Under the pieces are notes generated by a model. The model ran no database searches. It was not told the DNA's origin and saw nothing but the letters and a program-made list of their open reading frames with translations. This document shows positions 16,096-25,468 of a stretch of DNA of 35,233 bases, in pieces. Source of the stretch: Gemmatimonadota bacterium (GTDB lineage: Bacteria > Gemmatimonadota > Gemmatimonadetes > Gemmatimonadales > GWC2-71-9); assembly GCA_020351775.1 (NCBI GenBank), contig CP070666.1, forward strand, positions 2,193,823-2,229,055, given 5' to 3'. The translations under genes and the position numbers were made by a program. Positions within the stretch are counted from its first letter, which is position 1. Each line of letters begins with the position of its first letter.

Positions 16096-18038
16096 AAGCA
16101 ACCGTCCGTCTTACTCTGCCCGACGGGTCGGTCAAGGAAATGCCCGTTGGGACTCCGGCCCGTGCGATTGCTGAAGCAGTCAGTCCGCGACTGGCGAAGG
16201 CCGCAGTGGCCGCCGCCGTCAACGGCGAAGTATGGGACCTCAACCGTCCCATCCTCGGCGATGCCACCGTCGAGATAATCACTGACGACGATCCGCGTGC
16301 CCTCGACGTGCTGCGCCACTCGACTGCTCACGTTCTGGCTACGGCCGTCCGCCAGCTGTTACCAGATGCCAACATCGGTTTCGGACCGGCAATCGCAGAC
16401 GGCTTCTACTACGACTTCGAAGTCGCACGCCCCTTCACGCCGGAGGACCTGGAGAGGATCGAGGAAAGGATGCGTGAGGTGGCCCAGCGGGGACACGAGT
16501 TCGTCCGGGAAGAGGTGAGCCGCGACGAGGCACGCGAGCGGTTTCTAGACGATCCTCTCAAGCTCGAGCGGCTCGAGGAGCTGGGCGACGATGAGGTCAT
16601 ATCCGTCTACAGCGACGGGGGGTTCGTCGACCTGTGCCGTGGACCGCATGTGCAGAGCACCGATCGGATCAAGCACTTCAAACTGCTCCATGCCGCCGGC
16701 GCGTATTGGCGCGGTGACTCGAGCCGCCAGATGCTGCAACGCATCTACGGCACCGCGTGGTTCAAGCAGGCTGACCTGGATGCCCATCTGCGACGCCTCG
16801 AGGAAGCCGAGAAGCGTGATCACCGCACGCTCGGAAAACAGCTCGACCTGTTCAGCATACACGAGGACGTCGGACCCGGGCTGATTCTGTGGCACCCCAA
16901 GGGTGCGACCATTCAGTTCGAGCTGAAGCGCTTCATCGAGGACGAACTACTGCGGCGGCGCTACGATCTGGTGTACACACCACACGTGACCAGGGAGCAG
17001 CTGTTCTTCCGGTCCGGCCACCTCCCGTTGTACGAAGACCATCAGTTCCCGGCGATGGCTGCGGGTGAGGGCGAATCGCAGGAGTTCCATTACCGCGTAA
17101 AGCCGATGAACTGCCCGATGCATACGCTGGTGTACGCATCCAGGCAGCGCTCATATCGCGACTTGCCGGTTCGGCTGGCGGAGGTCGCCAACGTCTATCG
17201 CAACGAGCTGTCGGGTACGCTGCACGGGTTGCTGCGCGTGCGAGGGCTCAGCATGGACGACGCCCACATCTTCTGTCGCGAAGACCAGATAGAGGACGAG
17301 ATATTCGACCTGATCGACCTCACCGACCTGGTGCTGCACCGCACGTTCGGTTTCGAGTACCGTATAGACCTCTCCACGAGGCCAGCAAAGAAGATCGGCT
17401 CGGACGACATGTGGGACGTTGCCGAGGCGGCACTCCGCGGAGCGCTCGAGCGCATGGGACTGACGTACGGCATCGACGAGGGTGGCGGCGCATTCTATGG
17501 ACCGAAGATCGACGTGCAGCTGAGAGATGCCATCGGGCGTGAGTGGCAGGGGGCGACGATTCAGCTCGACTATCAGCTCCCCGAGAGGTTCGAGCTGGAG
17601 TACACCGGGGCGGACAACAGGCCGCACCGGCCGGTGATGATCCACCGGGCGATTCTCGGGACCGTGGAGCGATTCGTGGGCTGTCTGATCGAACACTTCG
17701 CTGGCGCGTTCCCGCTATGGCTGGCCCCCGAACAGGTGCGGGTGATCCCGATCTCGGAAGACCAGAAACAGGTCGCTCACGCGATCGACGAGCGCCTACG
17801 GGCGCGCGGCCTGCGGTCGAGTGTGGACGATCGCAACGAGACCCTGAACTACCGTGTACGAGACGGCGAGCTGGTGAAGGTGCCCTATATGGCGGTCGTC
17901 GGGCGGCGGGAGGTGGAGCAGGGTAGCGTCGCCGTGCGGGTACGCGGAGCCAGCAAGAAACAGGCGATCATGTCTGTAGACGAGTTCGAGGAACGCGCGG
18001 TGAGGCAGGTTAGGGACCGTAGCCTCAGTCTGGAATAG
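16092..18038 (+). CDS. thrS: Threonine--tRNA ligase
   Basis: A class II synthetase of 648 residues with the full bacterial layout. The N-terminal TGS domain (1-65; VRLTLPDGSVKEMPVGTPA) is followed by the SAD editing domain, with HSTAH at 76-80 and the second metal-type motif near GPHVQST. The catalytic core contains the zinc cysteine C341 in PMNCPMH, motif 2 around VYRNELSGTLHGLLRVRGL, and HRAILGTVERF, followed by the C-terminal anticodon-binding domain starting near VRVIPISEDQ. It aminoacylates tRNA-Thr and hydrolyses Ser-tRNA-Thr. The ATG overlaps the stop of the small membrane protein. No T-box or leader structure is evident upstream in the 76-base spacer. Confidence 0.98.
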   Translation: MKATVRLTLPDGSVKEMPVGTPARAIAEAVSPRLAKAAVAAAVNGEVWDLNRPILGDATVEIITDDDPRALDVLRHSTAHVLATAVRQLLPDANIGFGPAIADGFYYDFEVARPFTPEDLERIEERMREVAQRGHEFVREEVSRDEARERFLDDPLKLERLEELGDDEVISVYSDGGFVDLCRGPHVQSTDRIKHFKLLHAAGAYWRGDSSRQMLQRIYGTAWFKQADLDAHLRRLEEAEKRDHRTLGKQLDLFSIHEDVGPGLILWHPKGATIQFELKRFIEDELLRRRYDLVYTPHVTREQLFFRSGHLPLYEDHQFPAMAAGEGESQEFHYRVKPMNCPMHTLVYASRQRSYRDLPVRLAEVANVYRNELSGTLHGLLRVRGLSMDDAHIFCREDQIEDEIFDLIDLTDLVLHRTFGFEYRIDLSTRPAKKIGSDDMWDVAEAALRGALERMGLTYGIDEGGGAFYGPKIDVQLRDAIGREWQGATIQLDYQLPERFELEYTGADNRPHRPVMIHRAILGTVERFVGCLIEHFAGAFPLWLAPEQVRVIPISEDQKQVAHAIDERLRARGLRSSVDDRNETLNYRVRDGELVKVPYMAVVGRREVEQGSVAVRVRGASKKQAIMSVDEFEERAVRQVRDRSLSLE

Positions 18039-18110
18039 CGCACGCGGATAGACTGTGCGAGGGCACGGCGACCCGCGGCCGCACACCAATTGCAGACATG
18101 GAAAGTCGGG

Positions 18111-18165
18111 TTGAGAGGTTATGTAACCGCGGTTAAATTTCGGCGGTCAAATCTCAGCGCGGTTA
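18111..18165 (+). promoter_or_regulatory. Promoter with palindromic operator candidate upstream of thiolase
   Basis: The spacer 18039-18323 (285 bases) holds no gene. It contains TTGAGA (18111-18116), exactly 17 bases, then TAAATT (18134-18139), a good sigma-70-like pair. A perfect 12-base palindrome TAACCGCGGTTA (18124-18135) covers the spacer and the first two bases of the -10. The right half-site CGCGGTTA recurs at 18158-18165, exactly 30 bases downstream (about three helical turns), and GCGGTCA at 18143-18149 is a one-mismatch intermediate copy. This arrangement suggests a dimeric repressor, such as a TetR- or FadR-type fatty-acid regulator, occupying the promoter. The regulator identity is inferred only from the neighbouring acyl-CoA genes. 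Confidence 0.5.
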
Positions 18166-18208
18166 CGAATAGGCGAATGTCACGGTTCGGTGGATCGGGC
18201 GGATAGAA

Positions 18209-18229
18209 CGAGTCGTCGGAGACGATTCG
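18209..18229 (+). other. Stem-loop in the thiolase leader
   Basis: CGAGTCGTC (18209-18217), loop GGA, and GACGATTCG (18221-18229) form a nine-pair stem with one G-T wobble. It lies about 70 bases after the putative -10 box and 94 bases before the thiolase ATG, so it would be in the 5' UTR. No run of T follows closely, so it is not a standard terminator. It may stabilise the leader or be fortuitous. Confidence 0.3.
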
Positions 18230-18323
18230 ACTGTCTGCCTGTTTTCATTTCTGCCGGGTGAGCGAGCCTGTTCGCATGTGTCTACGGCTGGCTGTCCAAC
18301 GCTCTCAAGGACCACATTAAAGA

Positions 18324-19514
18324 ATGTCCAGTAAAGACAACACGCCTGTTATCGTGAGTGCCGCCAGAACCCCGGTTGGCCGGTTCTTGGGCGGGCTTAG
18401 CCCACTGAAGGCGCCGGAACTCGGCGCGGTTGCTGTTCGTGAAGCCGTGAGTCGGGCCGGCGTGGCGCTCGACAGCGTCGACGAAGTGATTCTGGGAATA
18501 GTGGTACAGGGCGGGGTGGGGCAGGCCCCGGCGCGCCAAGCGGCCGTGAAGGCAGGCATCCCGGCCGCCGTGCCGTCGTTCGCGGTGAACAAGGTGTGTG
18601 GCTCGGGGCTCAAGGCGGTGATGCTGGCCGCCCAGGCCATCAAGGCCGGCGACGCGAACTGTATCGTGGCAGGCGGAATGGAGTCGATGTCCAACGCGCC
18701 GCACTACATCTTCGGAACCCGCGGCGGATTCAAGTACGGCAATCAGACGCTGGTGGACGGCCTGCAGTTCGACGGCCTGTGGTGCTCGTTTGGCGACAAT
18801 GTGATGGGGGCCTACGCCGAATACACGGCGGAAAAGGCGGCGGTGACGCGGCAGCAGCAAGACGAGTATGCGCTCAACAGCCACAAGAAGGCCGTGAAAG
18901 CCATGGAGGACGGCAAGTTCGCGGCGGAGATCGTACCGGTAGAGATCCAGGGCCGCAAAGGCACCACTGTCATCGAGAAAGACGAGGGGCCTCGGGCCGA
19001 CACCTCACTGGAGGCGCTGGGCAAGCTCCGCCCGGCATTCCAGAAGGACGGCACTGTCACAGCAGGCAACGCGCCGGGTCTCAACGACGGAGCCAGTGCC
19101 TTGGTGGTGACCTCGCAGGGTTTCGCCGCGGCGAACGGGCTGAAGGTGCTAGCGCACATCACCGGATACGCCACGGGGGGAACCGAGCCCAAAGACCTCT
19201 TCTTTGCTCCGATCGTCGCGGTCGAGGCGTTGATGAAGCAGAGTGGCACCGACATCGGCGCCTACGACCTGATCGAGGCAAATGAGGCTTTCTCAGTGCA
19301 GGCGCTGGCGGACGGAAAGGCCCTCGGTTGGGACTGGGATCGGGTGAACGTCCACGGTGGGGCCGTGGCCCTAGGACACCCGATCGGCGCCAGCGGCGCC
19401 CGGATATTGACCACGCTTCTGGGTGCCATGGCCGACCGCGGCGCCAAGACGGGACTGGCGACCCTGTGTCTCGGTGGCGGCAACGCGGTAGCCCTCAGCG
19501 TGGAACGGAAGTAG
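18324..19514 (+). CDS. atoB: Acetyl-CoA C-acetyltransferase (thiolase II type)
   Basis: Thiolase that condenses two acetyl-CoA to acetoacetyl-CoA or cleaves it in the reverse direction. Its 396 residues match biosynthetic/degradative type II thiolases. Catalytic residues are visible: nucleophile C92 in NKVCGSGLKAV, H352 in GHPIGASGARI and C382 in TLCLGGGNAVAL. GGMESMSNAPH is the usual CoA-pocket motif. The start is ATG 18324; AAGGA lies 12 bases upstream, which is far. It has its own promoter region with an operator candidate and is followed by a rho-independent terminator, but the next genes (hbd-like and acyl-CoA dehydrogenase) belong to the same chemistry. The specific chain-length preference cannot be read from the sequence. 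Confidence 0.95.
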   Translation: MSSKDNTPVIVSAARTPVGRFLGGLSPLKAPELGAVAVREAVSRAGVALDSVDEVILGIVVQGGVGQAPARQAAVKAGIPAAVPSFAVNKVCGSGLKAVMLAAQAIKAGDANCIVAGGMESMSNAPHYIFGTRGGFKYGNQTLVDGLQFDGLWCSFGDNVMGAYAEYTAEKAAVTRQQQDEYALNSHKKAVKAMEDGKFAAEIVPVEIQGRKGTTVIEKDEGPRADTSLEALGKLRPAFQKDGTVTAGNAPGLNDGASALVVTSQGFAAANGLKVLAHITGYATGGTEPKDLFFAPIVAVEALMKQSGTDIGAYDLIEANEAFSVQALADGKALGWDWDRVNVHGGAVALGHPIGASGARILTTLLGAMADRGAKTGLATLCLGGGNAVALSVERK

Positions 19515-19740
19515 CACTGGACGGCGGATGGCATGCACGCGGCGAGTGAGGTGCAGCAGATCATGATGACCACGACCGTAGCAGGCGGCGCACCGGTCCG
19601 CGCCATCGCTGCGACTCGGCGGGGGGTGCCAGCTGGCGGTGCCGCCCTGGCGGCCACACCGGGCGTGGCGCGGCCGAACGCCGGTCATGTGCTGTTGCTC
19701 ATTCTAGTCGGACTGTTGGCTTGGCCGCCGGTTCACATGC

Positions 19741-19769
19741 ACGCTCCTTTCTGGGAGCGTTCGTTTTTT
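19741..19769 (+). terminator. Rho-independent terminator after thiolase
   Basis: ACGCTCC (19741-19747), loop TTTCTG, GGAGCGT (19754-19760), then TCG and six T (19764-19769). A seven-pair GC-rich stem followed by a T-run is a standard intrinsic terminator for the thiolase transcript. The CPBP protease gene begins nine bases further on, so its transcription needs read-through or a promoter within 19515-19777, where I see none that is convincing. Confidence 0.75.
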
Positions 19770-19777
19770 GAGGCCGG

Positions 19778-20629
19778 TTGAGGGCGATCGTAAGAGCGGT
19801 GGGAGCCCTGGTGGGTTTCTACCTGGCCGTGCTGGCGCTGGCGTTTCCCCTGCTGCTGGGGACAGCGCTCATCCTTGGCGGAGGTGTTTTCACGACAGGC
19901 GTCAGCTTCGCAGCGGTCTCGTTGGCAGCTCTCGTGGTCTACGTGTTGCTGTGGAAGCTGGGTTGGGGGAGCAAAAGGATGTTCGGATGGCCCGGAGTCG
20001 GATGGCAGGGCGTTCGGTTAGCATTCAGAGCGTTTGCGTTCGGCACTGCTATCGGATGCTTCATGGCGGCCGCGGCCCTGACACTCGCGTTGACCGCCGG
20101 CTCGGCGCGGGTGTCCCTGACCGGCGAGTCGGTGACGCAGTTCGCTGTGACCGCTGGCTCGCTGGCGCTGTTGTTGCTGGTCGCAGCTCTGTCGGAGGAA
20201 CTGCTGTTCCGAGGGTATCCGCTATCGCGGCTCTCGGCCGTGCTTGGCAAGGCCGGAGCCAGTGTTGTGTTGGCAATCGCATTCGCGCTGGCGCACCTGT
20301 TCAATCCGAGTGTTTCAGCGCTCGGCTTGGTCAATATCGGATTGGCATCGCTGGTGCTGAGTGCGGCATTCTTCACGTCGGGCGGACTCTCGGCGGCGTG
20401 GGGGCTCCATTGGGGGTGGAACGCCGGGCTGGCCTTACTGGCTGACGCGCCGGTGAGCGGCCTCGAGTTCGATTTGCCGGCACTCGACTTTACGGCGGGA
20501 GAGCCGATGTGGCTCACCGGCGGGAGGTTCGGACCCGAGGGTGGGCTGGTGGCGACTGCGGCAATGGCGGTGGTGCTGGTGTGGCTCACCCGCAAGAACG
20601 CACAGACAACGGAGGACTATTCGTTGTGA
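19778..20629 (+). CDS. CPBP-family intramembrane metalloprotease (CAAX/Abi type)
   Basis: A 283-residue polytopic membrane protein with the CPBP catalytic motifs: EE at 140-141 and R145 in [15 protein letters not shown]173 in [10 protein letters not shown], and H211/N215 in GLHWGWNAG. These residues bind the catalytic metal in Rce1-like proteases and their bacterial relatives, which act in the cytoplasmic membrane; bacterial substrates are mostly unknown. The frame opens at TTG 19778 with GAGG four bases upstream; GTG 19799 is an alternative start. The stop overlaps the GTG of the next gene (GTGA). Its place inside an acyl-CoA gene set is unexplained. Confidence 0.85.
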   Translation: MRAIVRAVGALVGFYLAVLALAFPLLLGTALILGGGVFTTGVSFAAVSLAALVVYVLLWKLGWGSKRMFGWPGVGWQGVRLAFRAFAFGTAIGCFMAAAALTLALTAGSARVSLTGESVTQFAVTAGSLALLLLVAALSEELLFRGYPLSRLSAVLGKAGASVVLAIAFALAHLFNPSVSALGLVNIGLASLVLSAAFFTSGGLSAAWGLHWGWNAGLALLADAPVSGLEFDLPALDFTAGEPMWLTGGRFGPEGGLVATAAMAVVLVWLTRKNAQTTEDYSL

Positions 20630-21471
20630 AAAAGATCGCCGTAGTTGGTGCCGGTACCATGGGGAACGGCATCGCTCATGTGTTTGGGCAGGGCGGCTGG
20701 GATGTGACCCTCGTCGATGTCGTCGAGCCTCAGCTCGAGAAGGCGTTGGCCGTGATCCGCAAGAACATGGATCGCCAAATAAAGAAGGGGAAACTGTCTG
20801 AGGGTGAGCGTGACGCAGCGCTGCAGCGAATCACGACGGCAACCGAGCTCGAGCAGGCCGCCGGCGCGGAGCTCGTCGTAGAGGCGGCCACCGAGGCGGC
20901 CGACCTCAAGTTCAAGATCTTCGAGCAACTTGCTGCATCTACGTCCGCCGCCACCATCCTGGCTAGCAACACGTCATCGATATCGATCACGGAAATCGCG
21001 GCCCACACCAACCGGCCCGATAAGGTCATTGGGATGCATTTCATGAACCCGGTGCCGATGATGCAGTTGGTCGAGGTCATCCGCGGCCTCGGTACCTCGG
21101 ACGAGACGACTCAGGCGGTGAGCGAAATCGCCACGTCGCTCGGGAAGACTCCGGTCGAAGTGGCTGACTATCCCGGATTCGTTGCTAACCGCGTGTTGAT
21201 GCCGATGATCAACGAGGCGGTGTACTGCGTGATGGAGGGGGTGGCGACACCGGAAGCCGTGGACACCGTGATGAAGTTGGGAATGAACCATCCCATGGGT
21301 CCGCTCGCACTTGCAGATCTCATCGGGTTGGACGTCTGTTTGTCGATTCTCGAGGTGCTGTATGGCGGGCTGGGCGATCCCAAGTACCGCGCCTGTCCGC
21401 TACTGCGCAAGATGGTTGCGTCGGGCCGGTTGGGTCGCAAGACCGGCCGTGGATTCTATGACTACTCTTGA
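20626..21471 (+). CDS. hbd: 3-hydroxybutyryl-CoA dehydrogenase (NAD(P)-dependent, 3-hydroxyacyl-CoA dehydrogenase family)
   Basis: An oxidoreductase interconverting acetoacetyl-CoA and 3-hydroxybutyryl-CoA. Started at GTG 20626 (GGAGG ten bases upstream), it has 281 residues, the usual length of the stand-alone enzyme. The Rossmann loop GAGTMG is at 8-13. Catalytic residues S117 and H138 lie in SNTSSIS and [10 protein letters not shown], with N141 adjacent. The C-terminal dimer domain begins at [16 protein letters not shown] and ends with [12 protein letters not shown]. The frame stays open upstream to 20509, but that part is the CPBP gene in another frame. It overlaps the CPBP stop by four bases and the next start by 14 bases. 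Confidence 0.96.
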   Translation: MKKIAVVGAGTMGNGIAHVFGQGGWDVTLVDVVEPQLEKALAVIRKNMDRQIKKGKLSEGERDAALQRITTATELEQAAGAELVVEAATEAADLKFKIFEQLAASTSAATILASNTSSISITEIAAHTNRPDKVIGMHFMNPVPMMQLVEVIRGLGTSDETTQAVSEIATSLGKTPVEVADYPGFVANRVLMPMINEAVYCVMEGVATPEAVDTVMKLGMNHPMGPLALADLIGLDVCLSILEVLYGGLGDPKYRACPLLRKMVASGRLGRKTGRGFYDYS

Positions 21472-22627
21472 TCCGTTATCGGCAGTTCCGGACCAGAGTC
21501 GCGCAATAGTGGAGTTGGCGCGCGAGTTCGCTGCCAACGAGATCGCACCGACCGCGGCCGAACGAGACCGGACCAAAGCGCCGCCCACGGAGGAGTTCCG
21601 CAAGCTGGGTGAACTGGGTTTCTTCGGCATGCTGATTCCTGAGCAGTACGACGGGCTAGCTCTCGACACGTTGACCTACATGATGGTCATCGAGGAGCTC
21701 GCGGTCGCCGACGCGTCGGTAACGATCACGGTCTCGGTGCACAACTCGCTACCGACCTCGATGCTGCTGCAGCACGGCAGTGAGGAGCAGAAGAACCACT
21801 GGCTGCCGCGCATGGCGCGGGGCGAGTTGGCCGCGTTCGCCCTCTCCGAGGCGGATGCGGGTTCGGACGCTGCGAGCCTCAGGGCCCAGGCCGTGAGTGA
21901 CGGGTCCGGCTGGATCCTCAACGGGACCAAGGCGTGGGTCTCCCACGGGGACTGTGCGGCCCTGTTGGTTGTGATGGCCCGGACGGACAGACCCGAGGAC
22001 CGCCGTGGCGCCCGGGGCATCTCCGCATTCCTGATACCGCGCGACATGCCGGGGGTGCAAATCGGCAAGCCGGAGGACAAGATGGGCCTCCGTTCATCGC
22101 AAACGGTGTCGGTGACGTTGCGGGATGTGCGGTTGAGCCCCGAGCACCTGCTGGGACAGGAAGGGCATGGTTTCATCTATGCGTTGGAGGCGCTGGACCA
22201 CGGGCGATTGGGTGTGGCGGCACAGGCGGTGGGTATCGCTCGGGCGGCGCTCGAGTGCTCGATCCAGTACGCAGCCGAGCGCAAGCAGTTCGACACACCG
22301 ATCAAGGATTTCCAGGGGATCCAGTTCAAGTTGGCTGACATGGCGACCAGAGTGGCAGCTGCCCGGGCTCTCATGTACGAAGCCGCCCGCCGGAAGGACG
22401 CCGGGATGGACGTCACAGAACTGGCCGGTATGGCCAAGTTATATGGTTCCGAGATGGCGATGTGGGTGACGACGCAGGCGGTACAGATCTATGGCGGATA
22501 CGGCTACATGCGTGATTATCCAGTCGAGCGTCTGTTCCGAGACGCGAAAGTGACCGAAATCTACGAGGGGACAAGTGAAATCCAGCGAATCGTTATTGGC
22601 CGAGGACTCCACGCTCAGCAGCGCTGA
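21458..22627 (+). CDS. Acyl-CoA dehydrogenase (short-/branched-chain type)
   Basis: An FAD enzyme that introduces the 2,3 double bond into acyl-CoA and passes electrons to ETF. From ATG 21458 it has 389 residues, normal for the short-chain family. The substrate/FAD motif [12 protein letters not shown] is present, and the catalytic glutamate is E370 in [12 protein letters not shown], the position used by butyryl-CoA dehydrogenases (isovaleryl-CoA dehydrogenase uses a different site). The start is inside the last 14 bases of hbd and the next gene starts 53 bases before its stop, so this set is tightly coupled. Butyryl-, isobutyryl- or 2-methylbutyryl-CoA are plausible substrates; the leucine-type dehydrogenase next door favours branched chains. 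Confidence 0.94.
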   Translation: MTTLDPLSAVPDQSRAIVELAREFAANEIAPTAAERDRTKAPPTEEFRKLGELGFFGMLIPEQYDGLALDTLTYMMVIEELAVADASVTITVSVHNSLPTSMLLQHGSEEQKNHWLPRMARGELAAFALSEADAGSDAASLRAQAVSDGSGWILNGTKAWVSHGDCAALLVVMARTDRPEDRRGARGISAFLIPRDMPGVQIGKPEDKMGLRSSQTVSVTLRDVRLSPEHLLGQEGHGFIYALEALDHGRLGVAAQAVGIARAALECSIQYAAERKQFDTPIKDFQGIQFKLADMATRVAAARALMYEAARRKDAGMDVTELAGMAKLYGSEMAMWVTTQAVQIYGGYGYMRDYPVERLFRDAKVTEIYEGTSEIQRIVIGRGLHAQQR

Positions 22628-23708
22628 CGCGGGGCTGTCCCTAGACGAACACCTATTCGATCTGATTGCGGAACACGGGCATGAGCAGATCAGTTTCGCC
22701 TCGGACCGCAGGTCGGGCTACCGCGGCGTCATAGCCGTTCACAACACCATTCTCGGGCCTGCGCTTGGCGGCACCCGTTTCTGGGACTACCAGACCGACG
22801 CCGAGGCGTTCATTGACGTGCTGCGGTTGTCGCGCGGCATGACCTACAAGGCCGCGGTCGCCGGACTCAACCTTGGCGGTGGCAAGAGCGTGATCCTGGG
22901 TGACTACCGGACCAAGGAGAGAGAAGGCATCATGAAGGCCCACGGAAGGCACGTGGAGTCACTGCAGGGCCGCTACATCACTGCCGAAGACGTGGGCACC
23001 AGCACGAGCGACATGGACTTCGTGCGCCAGGAAACGACTCACGTGGTGGGGCTTGCCGGCCGCTCCGGTGATCCGTCCCCGGTCACCGCGTTCGGCACTT
23101 ACCGTGGCATGCAGGCGTGCGCCAAATTCCGCTACGGCGATGAGAGCCTAGAGGGCAAGACCGTGGCGGTGCAGGGCTGCGGGCACGTGGGTTATTACCT
23201 GCTGAAGCACCTGCACGAAGCGGGCTCCAAGCTGGTCGTATCCGATATCGACGAGGCAAAGGTCAAGCGGTGCGTGGACGAGTTCGGTGCCACGGCTGTC
23301 GCTCCCGACGAGATCTATGGTGTGACCGCCGAGATCTTCGCTCCGTGTGCGCTAGGTGCGATCATCAATGACGACACGCTCAAGGTGCTCAAGGTCGACA
23401 TCGTGGCAGGAGCCGCCAACAACCAGTTGGCCGAAGAGCGTCACGGTGACGCCCTCGACGAGCGCGATGTGCTGTATGCCCCCGATTACGTGATAAACGG
23501 TGGCGGCCTGATCAATGTCAACGCCGAGGTGGAAGGCTGGGATCTCGACAAGTCGCACCAGAAGGCCTCTGAGATATACGACACGGTATTCAACGTGCTG
23601 GAGATCGCGCGCGACGAAGGCATGCCCACGTATCGGGCGGCAGATAGCCTGGCCGAACGACGTATCGCCAATGCTGCGAAGGCCAAGGGCAAACACTTGT
23701 ACATGTAA
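22575..23708 (+). CDS. Leucine/valine/phenylalanine dehydrogenase family protein
   Basis: An NAD-dependent amino-acid dehydrogenase that deaminates branched-chain (or phenyl-) amino acids to 2-oxo acids. In 377 residues, the substrate domain has GPALGGTRFW, the lysine K92 in MTYKAAVAGLNLGGGK and the catalytic lysine K104; the NAD domain carries VQGCGHVGYYLLKHL. Both lysines are 24 positions later than in Bacillus leucine dehydrogenase, so there is a short N-terminal extension. The start is GTG 22575 with GAGGGG four bases upstream, placed within the acyl-CoA dehydrogenase gene (53-base overlap). Leucine versus valine versus phenylalanine preference is undecided. It precedes glyA by 24 bases. 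Confidence 0.92.
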   Translation: MKSSESLLAEDSTLSSADAGLSLDEHLFDLIAEHGHEQISFASDRRSGYRGVIAVHNTILGPALGGTRFWDYQTDAEAFIDVLRLSRGMTYKAAVAGLNLGGGKSVILGDYRTKEREGIMKAHGRHVESLQGRYITAEDVGTSTSDMDFVRQETTHVVGLAGRSGDPSPVTAFGTYRGMQACAKFRYGDESLEGKTVAVQGCGHVGYYLLKHLHEAGSKLVVSDIDEAKVKRCVDEFGATAVAPDEIYGVTAEIFAPCALGAIINDDTLKVLKVDIVAGAANNQLAEERHGDALDERDVLYAPDYVINGGGLINVNAEVEGWDLDKSHQKASEIYDTVFNVLEIARDEGMPTYRAADSLAERRIANAAKAKGKHLYM

Positions 23709-23732
23709 CCGGACTGGTTTTTGAACGAGCCA

Positions 23733-24995
23733 ATGGATCACCAACTCACCCTCGACTCCGTCGACCCCGAAGTCGCCCAACTGATCCGCGGAGAGGTTGA
23801 GCGACAGGAGCAAGGCCTCGAAATGATAGCGTCGGAGAACTTCGTCTCCCGCGCTGTGCTGGAGGCCATGGGCTCAGTGCTCACTAACAAGTACGCCGAG
23901 GGTTACCCCGGCCGGCGTTACTACGGCGGCTGCGAATGGGTCGACCAGACAGAGCAGTTGGCGCTCGACCGCGTGACGCAGTTGTTCGGCGCCGATCATG
24001 CCAACGTTCAGCTGCACAGCGGGACGCAGGCCAATATGGCTGCCTATCTGGCGGTCATGCAGGCGGGAGATACACTGCTGGGGATGCGGCTCTCGCACGG
24101 CGGCCATCTGACGCACGGCTCGCCAGTGAGCGCGAGTGGGCGCTTGTTCAACGCAGTCCAGTACGGCGTCGACGAGAGCAGCGGGTTGATCGATCTCGAT
24201 GCCGTGCGTGACCTGGCCCGGCGCAATCGGCCCAAGGTCATTATCGCAGGCGGCAGCGCCTACCCGCGATTCGTGGATTTCGCGGGATTCGCAGCCGTAG
24301 CGCGGGAGGTAGATGCCACGCTGCTGGTGGACATGGCCCACTTCGCCGGGCTCGTCGCAGGCGGCGCCTATCCCTCACCGGTGCCACACGCTGACATCGT
24401 GACCAGCACCACCCACAAGACTCTGCGGGGTCCGCGCGGCGGCTTCATTCTCTGTCGCAGCGAGCTTGCCAAGGCGGTGGACAAGCAGGTGTTTCCGGGA
24501 ACACAGGGCGGACCGCTAGAACACGTGATCGCGGCCAAGGCCGTGGCTTTCCGTGAGGCCCTGCAGCCGTCATTCAAGGACTACGCGGCCCAGGTGGTGG
24601 CCAACGCCAAGGCCTTGGCCGAGGCTCTGGTGGAGCGCGGGTATACGTTGGTTTCGGGCGGCACCGACTCGCATCTGCTGCTACTCGATCTGAGGCCGCA
24701 AGGACAAACCGGCAAGGCTGCCGAAGAGGCACTGGGCCGGGCCGGGATCCATGTCAACAAGAACACCATTCCGGGTGACTCACAGTCGCCGTTCGTCACA
24801 AGCGGCCTCAGGATCGGCACACCGGCCCTGACCACGCGGGGTATGGACGTTCCCGCGATGGTTCGCGTCGCAGGCTTCATCGATGCTGTCCTCCGTTCGC
24901 CAGACGAGGCGACCATCGATCGGGTGGGGGTCGAGGTGCGGGGGATGACGGCCGAGTACCCCCTGTACTTGGAGTCCGCGACAACCGCGCCGTGA
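23733..24995 (+). CDS. glyA: Serine hydroxymethyltransferase
   Basis: A PLP enzyme that interconverts serine and glycine and makes 5,10-methylene-THF. The protein has 420 residues from ATG 23733; TTG 23721 (four residues longer) is possible and neither start has a clear Shine-Dalgarno. Motifs include [19 protein letters not shown], the tetramer/folate region [15 protein letters not shown], and the PLP lysine K229 in [14 protein letters not shown], the same number as in E. coli GlyA. The C-terminal domain contains [20 protein letters not shown]. It is 24 bases after the leucine-type dehydrogenase and probably shares its transcript. Its folate product also feeds purN and purH of the other strand. 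Confidence 0.97.
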   Translation: MDHQLTLDSVDPEVAQLIRGEVERQEQGLEMIASENFVSRAVLEAMGSVLTNKYAEGYPGRRYYGGCEWVDQTEQLALDRVTQLFGADHANVQLHSGTQANMAAYLAVMQAGDTLLGMRLSHGGHLTHGSPVSASGRLFNAVQYGVDESSGLIDLDAVRDLARRNRPKVIIAGGSAYPRFVDFAGFAAVAREVDATLLVDMAHFAGLVAGGAYPSPVPHADIVTSTTHKTLRGPRGGFILCRSELAKAVDKQVFPGTQGGPLEHVIAAKAVAFREALQPSFKDYAAQVVANAKALAEALVERGYTLVSGGTDSHLLLLDLRPQGQTGKAAEEALGRAGIHVNKNTIPGDSQSPFVTSGLRIGTPALTTRGMDVPAMVRVAGFIDAVLRSPDEATIDRVGVEVRGMTAEYPLYLESATTAP

Positions 24996-25040
24996 CGCAG
25001 GACACTTGCTCCTTTTGAGCCGCTGTTCCACCTTATAGCC

Positions 25041-25436
25041 GTGGTCGAACTGCAACTCGCAACCGAGATTCTCGATCGGATTCGGGCGATCGACGGACGC
25101 TACCACGAGCGGGCCTACCTGTTCGTCTTGGCGGCGCTGGAGTACTGTCAGCGAAGGCGTACGGAGCGGGGCCACATATCCGGTCCGGAGCTGGCCTGGG
25201 CATGCCGGGACCTGGCGCTGGAGCAATTCGGACTGACGTCCCGGACAGTCTTGGGCCATTGGGGAATTCAGACAACCGACGATATCGGCAGGATCGTGTT
25301 CGTCTTGATTGAAGTGGGTCTCCTCACGCCGCACGAGGACGACCGGATAGAGGACTTCCATGGAGTCTACGATTTGAGGGAGGCCTTTGAGGAGTACCCC
25401 TGGGCCGGCGTCAGCCGGACGGGTGGTGGTGTTTAA
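25041..25436 (+). CDS. Minf_1886-family protein of unknown function
   Basis: A 131-residue protein matching the conserved Minf_1886 family by pattern: an N-terminal helix before RYHERAYLFVLAALEY, then GPELAWACRDLALEQFG, the core TVLGHWGIQTTDDIGRIVF, and a C-terminal acidic end (REDF-like IEDFHGVYDLREAFEEY). The family is small, widespread and uncharacterised. The start is GTG 25041 without a clear Shine-Dalgarno. It follows glyA by 45 bases and precedes a small zinc-ribbon gene by 32, so these may be one operon. Confidence 0.8.
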   Translation: MVELQLATEILDRIRAIDGRYHERAYLFVLAALEYCQRRRTERGHISGPELAWACRDLALEQFGLTSRTVLGHWGIQTTDDIGRIVFVLIEVGLLTPHEDDRIEDFHGVYDLREAFEEYPWAGVSRTGGGV

Positions 25437-25468
25437 CAGCAGTTAGTACAGGGAGGACGGGCAGCGTC

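Noticed and set aside
19533..19781. An 82-codon frame between thiolase and the CPBP gene, with a stop overlapping the TTG start
   Set aside because: Its last codons are formed by the intrinsic terminator hairpin and T-run, its composition is Ala/Gly-rich, and no family is recognised. It is more likely spacer.
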